Below, piece after piece: positions 1 to 7,704 of a DNA stretch of 64,000 bases. Position 1 is the first letter of the stretch, and the number at the start of each line of letters is the position of its first letter. The notes beneath the pieces are model-generated. The model saw only the letters and a program-made list of their open reading frames with translations. It did no database searches and was not told the DNA's origin. Both the position numbers and the translations under genes were made by a program. The stretch lies in contig NZ_CABFVU010000002.1 of NCBI RefSeq assembly GCF_902150045.1, forward strand, positions 266,001-330,000, given 5' to 3'. This DNA comes from Chitinophaga polysaccharea. GTDB lineage: Bacteria > Bacteroidota > Bacteroidia > Chitinophagales > Chitinophagaceae.

Positions 1-1
1 C

Positions 2-2113
2 ATAAATTCCTATAACACTTATACTCCTATAAAGAACCTGGAAATCTCTTTTGGGATTAACTATACAAACAGTAACACTGCTTTAAATAACCTCAGTAAT
101 ACTTTTGGAAATGCTTCTTATGCGTTAGGTGGATGGTATACTGAGATGTTACCCTATGCTCAATTAATGGGCGAAAATGGCAATCCATCATCAATTCTCA
201 AAGGTTATACCTCCCAATACATAGAAAGACTAAAAGCCTTAGGCTATAAGGATTGGTATTATCGGCCCATCGACGAAATAAATAATGCCAACTACAACAC
301 CAACGTAAACGATATTCTTTTCCGCCTAGGTATAAAATACAAGTTTGGAGATAATCTCAATTTAGACCTTCAATATTCTAATGAACGGCAACGATTCAAT
401 ACAGAAAATATTCAAGGTAAAGACAGCTACTATGCTCGCAACTTAGTCAATAGATTTACACAGACAGATCAGGCTTCCGGCAGATTAATAAATATTTTTC
501 CTGATGGAGCTATATTCAATAAAAATTCTGCCGACTGGCTGAATAATAACTTTAGGGCGCAACTGAATTATGAAAACAAGATCGGCAAACATTTGATATC
601 CGGACTGGCGGGATTTGAAATCCGGGAATTAAAGTCGGACACCTGGAGTCAGACATTGTATGGTTATGATGAGCAGTTCGGAACTTCGGTAGGCAATTTC
701 AATTATCAACAGTCCTACCCAATCTTACCGACAGGTAGTTCTACTATTCCAGTTCCGAGTAATTCGATGGATGGAAATCTTGAAAGATATGTATCCTACT
801 TCGCCAACGCCAGTTATATTTATGATGACAAGTATCAGGTGACTTTAAGCGCGCGAAAGGACGGATCAAATATTTTTGGTGTCAATACCAATAAAAAGGT
901 CACGCCACTGTGGTCAGCAGGGTTGGGATGGACTATCAATAAAGAACAATTCTATGGTCTTAGTGATGTTATCCCTTATTTAAAACTTCGCGCCAGTTAT
1001 GGTTATAATGGCAATTTGAGAAATACTTCCGCTTTTCTGAACGGATATTATTTCAACGACGCAATAACCGGGTACAATTCCATTAGGATATCGAGTCCAC
1101 CAAATCCTGAATTAAGATGGGAAAAAGTACGCAATATTAATTGGGGGCTTGATTTTGCGGCTTTAGATAACAGGATCAATGGAACAATTGAGTACTACCA
1201 CAAAGAGGGAAGCGACTTGCTCCAAAATACCCCGTTGGCTTCACAGACCGGGTTTATTAATTACATCAGTAATGCTGCCAAAACCAGGACTAAGGGACTA
1301 GATGTGATACTAAATTCAACTAATATCAAGGGCGCTTTCAATTGGAGCAGTAACCTACTCTTAAGTACTATAAGTGATAAGCTGATTACTTATGATCCAA
1401 AACCAACTTCATTTTATTTGCAGGCAAACGGTGCCCCTACGCCAATTGTAGGTTATCCGCTATATGGTATTTTCAGTTACAAATGGGAAGGATTGGACCC
1501 TGAAAATGGTGATCCTATCGGATGGTTAAACGGAGGACCAAGTAAAAACTATAGTGCTATCATGAATAATATTTCTCCTGATAGTGTGAATTTTCATGGC
1601 AGTAGCAGACCTAAAATATTTGGAGGGTTCAGAAATGATTTTAGTTACAAAAGGATTAACTTGTCCATCAATCTTGTTTATAAACTTGACTATTATTTCC
1701 GTAGGACAAGCACCAGTTTGAATTATACGGATATCCTGGGCATGTATCAGCATGTAGATTATAATGCGCGTTGGCAGAAACCGGGGGATGAAAATTTCAC
1801 TTCCGTTCCATCTTTGGTATATCCATCAAACTCCAGAAGAAATTCTTTTTATCGCTACTCCGGTGAATTGGTGGAAAGTGGCGATCATATCAGGTTTCAA
1901 GATATCCGTCTGGGATATAGCCTGCCAAAGTCATTAATAGATAAAATTGGCTTTAGAAAATTCGAGGTATATGGATATGTTCAGAACCTCGGTATCATCT
2001 GGAGAAAAAACAAATTGGGAATAGATCCTGATGCTCCCGGTTCCGGGGGCTCAACAGTTGTTGATATAAAAGACCCAACTAGCTATTCCTTTGGTATTAC
2101 GGCAGAATTTTAA
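2..2113 (+). CDS. SusC/RagA-family TonB-dependent outer-membrane transporter, C-terminal part (5' end outside window)
   Basis: The reading frame is open from base 2, so this is the C-terminal ~700 residues of a longer protein; the first in-frame ATG at 146 is internal. The sequence is aromatic- and Asn-rich with alternating beta-strand patterns, and it ends in a Phe (SFGITAEF), as outer-membrane barrels do. The family imports oligomeric nutrients across the outer membrane together with a SusD lipoprotein and TonB. The stop is 10 nt before the start of a SusD-like gene, which fits a SusC-SusD operon. The plug domain and any carboxypeptidase-like N-terminal domain lie off the window, and the substrate cannot be told. 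Base composition is AT-rich compared with the right half of the window. Confidence 0.9.
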   Translation: MNSYNTYTPIKNLEISFGINYTNSNTALNNLSNTFGNASYALGGWYTEMLPYAQLMGENGNPSSILKGYTSQYIERLKALGYKDWYYRPIDEINNANYNTNVNDILFRLGIKYKFGDNLNLDLQYSNERQRFNTENIQGKDSYYARNLVNRFTQTDQASGRLINIFPDGAIFNKNSADWLNNNFRAQLNYENKIGKHLISGLAGFEIRELKSDTWSQTLYGYDEQFGTSVGNFNYQQSYPILPTGSSTIPVPSNSMDGNLERYVSYFANASYIYDDKYQVTLSARKDGSNIFGVNTNKKVTPLWSAGLGWTINKEQFYGLSDVIPYLKLRASYGYNGNLRNTSAFLNGYYFNDAITGYNSIRISSPPNPELRWEKVRNINWGLDFAALDNRINGTIEYYHKEGSDLLQNTPLASQTGFINYISNAAKTRTKGLDVILNSTNIKGAFNWSSNLLLSTISDKLITYDPKPTSFYLQANGAPTPIVGYPLYGIFSYKWEGLDPENGDPIGWLNGGPSKNYSAIMNNISPDSVNFHGSSRPKIFGGFRNDFSYKRINLSINLVYKLDYYFRRTSTSLNYTDILGMYQHVDYNARWQKPGDENFTSVPSLVYPSNSRRNSFYRYSGELVESGDHIRFQDIRLGYSLPKSLIDKIGFRKFEVYGYVQNLGIIWRKNKLGIDPDAPGSGGSTVVDIKDPTSYSFGITAEF

Positions 2114-2123
2114 TTTGATTATT

Positions 2124-3515
2124 ATGAAACTGAAAAAATACATTAATTACCTCACAATTGCTTGCCTTCTGATTGTAATATCCGGTTGCGCGAAGCAGGA
2201 TGAATGGCTAGAAGCCAAAAATCAAAAGTCACTTGTTGTACCGGAAACTTTAGCAGATTACCAAGCCATTCTAGACGATTACAATACTATAATCGAACAT
2301 AACACCATAGCCGGATTGTTAGGCACAGATAATTACTTCCTCACGCAAAACGTGTTTAATACGCTTTCTCAGGTGCAGAGAAACTTATACACCTGGGATA
2401 AAATCGTTTGGGATACGGACAGGTCTGTTGATTGGGAAAATAGCTACAAGATTGTAGAGTATACCAATATTGTTATTGATGGCCTGAGCAAGATGGAAAA
2501 CAAAAGTTCTTCTGAATATAAGTTTATATTAGGACAAGCATATTTTCTCAGAGCAATGGCTTTCTATAACCTTGCCCAGATCTTCTGCAAACCATATGCT
2601 GCTTCGTCTGCATCAACTGACCTGGGCATACCACTGCGCACAACTTCGGATGTGAATATACTATTTGAACGAGCAACGGTTTCTGAAACCTATACAAGAA
2701 TTATAGGTGATGCAGAAACTGCAGCCGATTTATTACCCGAATATATTGTGTCGATAAACAGGGCCTCCAAAATTGCGGCTCATGCACTGCTCAGTAAAGC
2801 CTATTTACTAAAGGCAGAATATGCTCAGGCGGCTTTATATGCAGATCAGGTTTTGAAAGCAAAGAGTAGTCTTATGGACTTTAACAGCCGATTGGCAGAC
2901 CTCAATACAACATATCGCTTTCCAGCTTCAGGAAGGGATAACCCAGAGATCATTTTTTTTGGTAATGGGTATGGATATAGTGCAATCGTTCCAGGTCCAG
3001 CAGCTCCTGCCTTTGTTGATACCCTGCTCATGAATTCTTATGCAGAGCATGATTTGCGAAAAAACTTCTTTTATATAACGGATCAAGCCAGTGGTTATAA
3101 AAGGTTTTGTGGCACTTATTCCGGTACCGGTGCTTTGTTTTCGGGACTAGCTACCAATGAAATACTATTGATCCGGGCCGAATGCAGAAGCAGAGCAGGA
3201 AATATTAGCGGAGCAATAGCAGATTTGAACCTTCTTTTGAAGAACAGAATTTCCAGAGATGTATTTACACCTATTACATCAATTGAAAATGTTCTGAAAA
3301 CAATATTGTCGGAGCGAAGAAAGGAGTTACCCTTTACTGCAAATATCAGATGGGAGGATTTGCGCAGGTTAAATCTGGATAACTCCACTGCTATTAGCAC
3401 TTCTAGAAGACTGGAAAATGTGCAATATGATCTATTGCCAAATGATCCAAAGTATGTATTACCGATACCGAACAATGAAATTCAGTTGAGCGGTTTAATT
3501 CAAAACCCAAGATAA
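2124..3515 (+). CDS. SusD/RagB-family outer-membrane nutrient-binding lipoprotein
   Basis: The start at 2124 is chosen because it gives a clean lipoprotein signal peptide (hydrophobic LTIACLLIVISGC, lipidated Cys22). The upstream ATG at 2091 would add 11 residues inside the SusC end. The body shows SusD features: an N-terminal helical region with repeated AKAYLLKAEYAQAALYAD-type TPR-like helices around residues 215-250, and the C-terminal signature in which SERRKELPFTANIRWEDLRR is followed by VLPIPNNEI. SusD proteins cap the SusC barrel and bind substrate at the cell surface. The neighbour downstream is a thioredoxin-domain protein six bases away, a common Bacteroidota arrangement. No glycoside hydrolase is present, so a polysaccharide locus is not supported. 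Confidence 0.92.
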   Translation: MKLKKYINYLTIACLLIVISGCAKQDEWLEAKNQKSLVVPETLADYQAILDDYNTIIEHNTIAGLLGTDNYFLTQNVFNTLSQVQRNLYTWDKIVWDTDRSVDWENSYKIVEYTNIVIDGLSKMENKSSSEYKFILGQAYFLRAMAFYNLAQIFCKPYAASSASTDLGIPLRTTSDVNILFERATVSETYTRIIGDAETAADLLPEYIVSINRASKIAAHALLSKAYLLKAEYAQAALYADQVLKAKSSLMDFNSRLADLNTTYRFPASGRDNPEIIFFGNGYGYSAIVPGPAAPAFVDTLLMNSYAEHDLRKNFFYITDQASGYKRFCGTYSGTGALFSGLATNEILLIRAECRSRAGNISGAIADLNLLLKNRISRDVFTPITSIENVLKTILSERRKELPFTANIRWEDLRRLNLDNSTAISTSRRLENVQYDLLPNDPKYVLPIPNNEIQLSGLIQNPR

Positions 3516-3521
3516 GAAAAG

Positions 3522-5000
3522 ATGAAAAATTTAATATTAATGGTATGCCTTTCACTTTTATTTATTTGGGGAGTTAATGGGCAAACCCAATTGCAAAATT
3601 CTATCGGTTACATTAACCTACAGGTCAATTATAAGGGACCTGTCACAGATACGATAATTGTAGTAATGCAAAATGTACTTTATCCTGGTTTGGATAATCT
3701 TCATCACCGCAGTATTAAAGCCGATCGTATCTCAGGTCAACAATTCTTTTTTAGGATACCTGTTGAAGATAGCTCCGGTTATTTATCCATAGCAAAAATA
3801 CTTCCTGAAAAAATCAGAAAATCATACGATTTAAAGGGAATATTTACGGATTGTCTTTGGGAGATCGGTGACGATGTAAAAATAGGTATTTACTTCCCTT
3901 TCCATGAAAGAAGGCCGGAATGGGCAGAATTTTCTTTTGAAGGGAAAGGAAGTGCCAAATATCAGGTAAAAAATGAACTGAAAAATTTATACTTAAGAGA
4001 TGTTCCATATGCAGATATGAAGGATTCCATTTTCCGAAACGGCGATTCTTTAGCACTTGAAAAGGTGTCGCATATTTTTCAGAAATTTTCACCTAAAATA
4101 TCGTACAAAAGCTTGCAGATAATGAAAGCTGACAATTTATACAAAAGAGATCATGGTGGATCTGTAAGTGTTTTTAGTGGCGCAGTTAAGGATTCTGTTC
4201 AACGAAAAATGTTGGTTCAAAATTTTGATTCAATTGTCTTTAACATCAATATTCCTAGGCAGGATAAAAAGTACTATAAATATTCAATCAAATATCCGAG
4301 ATATTACCTAAACGCACTATTCGCCCAAACCGTCGCCTATTATGGAAAAAAACGTCCAAGTCTGGTTTTTAGGAAAATCTTAAAAGAAAGCGATCAGGAA
4401 TTGAAGGAAAAATTGCTGGTTATGTTTTTTCTCAGAAATGATGGTGATGATTCTACGACTGTTCATTATAAAAATGCCCTTCAAATAATTAAATCAAAAA
4501 AGTATAGGATCGCTCTGGAAGAAATAAGAGCTAAATACGAATACGCCGCTTTAGGTAACTATATTTTTGAAGATATAAAAGGAAACAGCGTAAACCTAGC
4601 CTCCTATAAAGGAAAGGTCGTGTTGATCGATCTGTGGTTTACTGGATGTGGTGGTTGTGCTTACTTTTACGAGCATACAGTTTCCAAAGTAGAAGAGTAT
4701 TTTAAAGACAATAGGGACTTTAAGGTTGTTTCGATTTGTGTTGACAAGCGCACAATGCTGTGGAAAGAAGGGATTGCTAGTGGTTTATACACTTCGGAAA
4801 AGGGTGCGGATAACTTACATATAGGTAAATTGGGAGTTCGGCATCCTTTTATTAGTGATTTTAATATTCCTGGCATGCCTTGCGCAATTTTAATAAACAA
4901 GCAAGGTTATATTGAACAATTCAATACAACCTTGCTCTATTCAGAATCATCATTGAAAAATGAAGTAACTCAGTTACTAAAGAAACAATTAGGTTTATAG
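3522..5000 (+). CDS. Secreted TlpA-like thioredoxin-domain protein
   Basis: A signal peptide (MKNLILMVCLSLLFIWGVNGQ) is followed by about 320 residues of poorly recognisable sequence and a C-terminal thioredoxin/AhpC-TSA-like domain from about residue 345. The active-site motif is Cys376-Gly-Gly-Cys379 in LIDLWFTGCGGC, and the cis-Pro region is IPGMPCAILINKQG. Such proteins act in the periplasm as thiol-disulfide oxidoreductases. The gene starts six bases after the SusD stop and is probably co-transcribed with it. Its stop overlaps by a few bases with the convergent small gene on the other strand. The role of the long N-terminal region is unknown. Confidence 0.85.
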   Translation: MKNLILMVCLSLLFIWGVNGQTQLQNSIGYINLQVNYKGPVTDTIIVVMQNVLYPGLDNLHHRSIKADRISGQQFFFRIPVEDSSGYLSIAKILPEKIRKSYDLKGIFTDCLWEIGDDVKIGIYFPFHERRPEWAEFSFEGKGSAKYQVKNELKNLYLRDVPYADMKDSIFRNGDSLALEKVSHIFQKFSPKISYKSLQIMKADNLYKRDHGGSVSVFSGAVKDSVQRKMLVQNFDSIVFNINIPRQDKKYYKYSIKYPRYYLNALFAQTVAYYGKKRPSLVFRKILKESDQELKEKLLVMFFLRNDGDDSTTVHYKNALQIIKSKKYRIALEEIRAKYEYAALGNYIFEDIKGNSVNLASYKGKVVLIDLWFTGCGGCAYFYEHTVSKVEEYFKDNRDFKVVSICVDKRTMLWKEGIASGLYTSEKGADNLHIGKLGVRHPFISDFNIPGMPCAILINKQGYIEQFNTTLLYSESSLKNEVTQLLKKQLGL

Positions 5001-5291
5001 TTCGCGAGTTTCCTCAATTGTTGCTAAGCTCGGATTACTGAGTTCTGATGGGGTAATCTGCATGTCACCCTGCGGATCTTTGGTAGTGATCTCACAAGGA
5101 TCACTACCTACTGAACAACCTTCCGCAGGTGGATTGGTTGATAGGTGATAGTTAGTTCCATCAAAGGAGGTAACATAGTAGACATTTGAGTACGCCTGAG
5201 TTTTTCCTTCTGTTTTTGAAGGGATTTCATTTTTTGCAAATGCAGCGGTGGTCAGGGCCAGAAGGGACAGGCCGAAGATTACTTTTTTCAT
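4995..5291 (-). CDS. Small secreted protein with two cysteines (DUF6520-like)
   Basis: The start at 5291 is preferred because it places a clean signal peptide at the N-terminus (MKKVIFGLSLLALTTAAFA); the longer frame from 5384 adds a non-signal-like leader. The mature part is about 79 residues and contains a Cys pair (EGCSVGSDPC) in an otherwise polar, Tyr- and Thr-rich sequence. The shape (short, signal peptide, two Cys separated by about eight residues) recalls the DUF6520 family of Bacteroidota, but this is from memory and not verified. It overlaps the end of the convergent thioredoxin-like gene by six bases. Function unknown. Confidence 0.65.
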   Translation of the reverse strand: MKKVIFGLSLLALTTAAFAKNEIPSKTEGKTQAYSNVYYVTSFDGTNYHLSTNPPAEGCSVGSDPCEITTKDPQGDMQITPSELSNPSLATIEETREL

Positions 5292-5885
5292 AAGAAATGT
5301 TTTTGTGGTAAAAAAATGATGGTTTAGAAACTTTGAGGAAAAGGCGTGCCACTGTAGCCTCGAGGAGGCAACTTTTACAAGCACTGTGAGAAAATGTGAA
5401 TGGTTATATTATGAGGTGATTCAGGTTTTTATCTTAAAAATTTGAGTTTTTAATCTGGTATTTAAGTATTTAAAAATGATGTTTAGTATACAGACATATC
5501 GTAATTTCATGTTTTACCGATCTATGGGTTCGCGACCCGCTCCTTTTATTTTGGATCATTACAATCATCCTTCATGAAAATGAGCTGAAAATTTGTACTA
5601 CTTTAATTTCGGAACGTCAGGTTCCTGGATTCAAGGAAGCTGCAGTGCAGCTTCCCAGTTTACTTATGGCATACAAATACATAAGATGTATTTGTACCGG
5701 TTGTAGCGGTGGGATGCAATGTACTTTTTGCATTGCTATTCTCTACCTGTTTCTTAAAAGCGAAAACCTTGGTCCGCTTAAAAATTGTGTTTTCATTGTT
5801 TTTATTCATAGCGTTTTATGTTGGTTATTACTTCCTAATGAAGTACAACATAAAAGTACAACATGAATTTACAGTGGGGATCTAC
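5292..5885. other. AT-rich intergenic region with one doubtful reading frame
   Basis: About 600 bases separate the small secreted-protein gene from the sensor-kinase operon. A plus-strand GTG-initiated frame at 5709-5942 would encode a hydrophobic 77-residue peptide (FSLFLFIAFYVGYYFL) whose stop overlaps the kinase start. A competing overlapping frame at 5645-5866 begins with Cys-rich sequence. Neither has convincing family features, and the end of the first frame is simply the translated 21-bp repeat array. A decayed gene or a leader peptide is possible. No terminator or RNA gene is convincing here. Confidence 0.3.
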
Positions 5886-5941
5886 AACTATTTCAAATGC
5901 TACAATAACTATCTGAAACCTGCAAATGACTATTTGAAATG
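5886..5941 (+). promoter_or_regulatory. Three-copy 21-bp direct-repeat array before the kinase gene (candidate LytTR operator)
   Basis: Three copies of a 12-14-base core begin at 5886 (AACTATTTCAAATG), 5907 (AACTATCTGAAACC) and 5928 (GACTATTTGAAATG), so both spacings are exactly 21 bp, about two helical turns. The third copy overlaps the kinase start codon at 5939. LytTR-domain regulators are known to bind direct repeats with about this period, and the gene pair directly downstream encodes a LytS-type kinase and a LytTR regulator. The same array, same strand and same spacing recurs at 10546-10601. Autoregulation by the downstream regulator is inference. Confidence 0.7.
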
Positions 5942-6982
5942 AAAATATTAGCTAACTCTAACAGATTATTTCCATGGTTTACAGTCGCTATATTGGCTTA
6001 TATGACCTGGGATATCTTGTGGTTGATCATCGCGCGAGGCAAAATGATGGACACAGGCATTTATATCATTTTTTACGTGGTAGATGTTTCAATTTTCATC
6101 ATGACTGCATACCGGTTCCTGCCGGGCATATATACCCATTATACGCAACAGATTAAACGGTTCATAGCTGTTTCAGCTACAGTTTTGTTCAATTCGTGCA
6201 TATTAATACTGGGTAATTTGCTTACCAAGGCATATCTCACAGGTACATTTACATTTTTCATTTCAAAGGAAGATTATCTGGTAGCATTGACAAGAAGCTT
6301 TTTTTTAATGGCCATATCATTCGGTGTCTGGGAAAACAAATATAGAGTTAGCAAAGAGCGTCAACTCGCTGATGAGCAAAAAGCTATGCTTTTCAATGAA
6401 AATGAAATACTCCGCCTTGAAAATGAGTTGTATCGTTCCCAGATCAATCCTCACCTTTTAAATAATTCTATCAATGGTATTCTTGCGAGATTGAGTGCTG
6501 AGGATACAAATACATTGGAAATCCTCAGACTGTGGTCTGGTGTTACCCATTATTGTCTTCAACCAGGAGATAAGCTTGGTAAGGTTCCACTAAGCGAAGA
6601 CATGGAGAATCTTAGGAGGTACATACAGTTGCATACCATTTTGAAGCAGGGTAAATTTTATGTCAAACTAAATATTAGTAATGAAGATCCACAGATTATG
6701 ATTCCGCCACTTTTATTTATAGACTTGGTAGACAATATTATAAAGTACGGGGTTTATGATTCCTCTGCAGAGCCTGCCGTAATTGTCATCAGTCAACAAG
6801 GCAAAGTGTTTTCATTATATACCAGTAATCATAAACCGAAGATTGGAATAGAAACACAAAGCACGGGGATCGGCTTAAACAATCTCAAAGACAGGCTCGA
6901 ACGCTATTATAGCGGTAAATATGACTTGCGGGTCACCGATGATGAAATGCTTTTTGAACTCACGTTAAATATGGAGCTATGA
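5939..6982 (+). CDS. LytS-type sensor histidine kinase
   Basis: The N-terminal ~130 residues contain four hydrophobic segments (around residues 11-32, 41-58, 75-92 and 112-130). A short coiled linker and a His_kinase (PF06580-type) domain follow, with the phospho-acceptor in the box SQINPHLLNNSIN (His172). The ATPase part shows an N-box (LVDNIIKYG) and a G-box (GIGLNNLKDRL). The H-box has LLNNS where LytS relatives usually have FLFNS, a mild deviation. The stop overlaps the start of the response regulator by four bases (ATGA), which indicates translational coupling. The ligand is not evident. It probably controls the repeat arrays at 5886 and 10546 through its partner. Confidence 0.9.
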   Translation: MKILANSNRLFPWFTVAILAYMTWDILWLIIARGKMMDTGIYIIFYVVDVSIFIMTAYRFLPGIYTHYTQQIKRFIAVSATVLFNSCILILGNLLTKAYLTGTFTFFISKEDYLVALTRSFFLMAISFGVWENKYRVSKERQLADEQKAMLFNENEILRLENELYRSQINPHLLNNSINGILARLSAEDTNTLEILRLWSGVTHYCLQPGDKLGKVPLSEDMENLRRYIQLHTILKQGKFYVKLNISNEDPQIMIPPLLFIDLVDNIIKYGVYDSSAEPAVIVISQQGKVFSLYTSNHKPKIGIETQSTGIGLNNLKDRLERYYSGKYDLRVTDDEMLFELTLNMEL

Positions 6983-7704
6983 AATTAGGGGCGTTAATAA
7001 TTGATGATGACCAATCGAGTGCGGATTTATTGAGCTCCTATATAGAAAGACATCCTGAACTCTACCTGATCGGAATAGAGACAGACGCACGTCAGGCCAG
7101 GGAATCACTACTAAGCGGTAAGCTGAAGGCCGATATTGTATTTATGGATATTGAAATGCCCCATTTTAAAGGAACAGAACTTACTTCGATCATCAGTAAA
7201 GAAATGGCCGTTGTGCTTGTTTCCGGCCATAGACATTATGGTCCTGAGGCGTTTTTACTTAATGTAGCCGATTACAGACTGAAACCGCTTTTCTATGAAG
7301 ATTTTGTGCAGGCCGTCGAAAAGGCAAAACTGAAATGGTCGGAACTGAATAGGTTTAAATTTTCTAAACTGAACCCCGTGATCGCTGTGCCGGAGAACAG
7401 CAAAACCATGAAGCGGAGAATTGCCATTGAAGACATAAACTATATAATGGCCGCAAGCAATTACAGTAATATCTATTTGGAAAAGGAGAAAATAATGACT
7501 TATATCACCCTTGCCAAGTTCGAAGAAATGCTGCCCATGCCACATTTTGTCAGGACACAGAAATCCTATCTGGTAAATGTCAGCAAGATTGACCGTTATA
7601 ATTCCACAACAGTATTCTTAATTAATGGTGACGAAATCCCGGTCAGCAAATCTTATCGAGATAATTTTGAGAAGACAATGCGGTTTATTGATTTTAGGAA
7701 TTAG
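6979..7704 (+). CDS. LytTR-family response regulator
   Basis: An N-terminal receiver domain with acidic pocket residues at 9-11 and phospho-acceptor Asp57 (IVFMDIEMP) is joined to a C-terminal LytTR DNA-binding domain from about residue 145. That domain has the family pattern IEDINYIMAASNYSNIYL, then FVRTQKSYLVNVSKI and IPVSKSYRDNF. LytTR proteins bind tandem direct repeats and usually activate transcription. The gene is translationally coupled to the kinase upstream. Its 3' end overlaps the convergent LanB-like gene by 11 bases. Likely targets are the two 21-bp arrays flanking this cluster, one of which lies directly before the LanB-like gene. Confidence 0.93.
   Translation: MKLGALIIDDDQSSADLLSSYIERHPELYLIGIETDARQARESLLSGKLKADIVFMDIEMPHFKGTELTSIISKEMAVVLVSGHRHYGPEAFLLNVADYRLKPLFYEDFVQAVEKAKLKWSELNRFKFSKLNPVIAVPENSKTMKRRIAIEDINYIMAASNYSNIYLEKEKIMTYITLAKFEEMLPMPHFVRTQKSYLVNVSKIDRYNSTTVFLINGDEIPVSKSYRDNFEKTMRFIDFRN

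Noticed and set aside
2..5000. Reading the SusC/SusD genes as a polysaccharide utilisation locus
   Set aside because: No glycoside hydrolase, polysaccharide lyase or sulfatase is present; the partner is a thioredoxin-domain protein.
5515..5550. Sequence GGGTTCGCGACCC resembling a tRNA T-arm near 5526
   Set aside because: The conserved A58 is missing, the stem pairs poorly beyond four bases, and no acceptor or anticodon arm is found around it.
5645..5866. Plus-strand frame with Cys-rich start (CICTGCSGGMQC)
   Set aside because: It overlaps another equally weak frame, has no start-site support and shows no family pattern; kept only as a note on the intergenic region.
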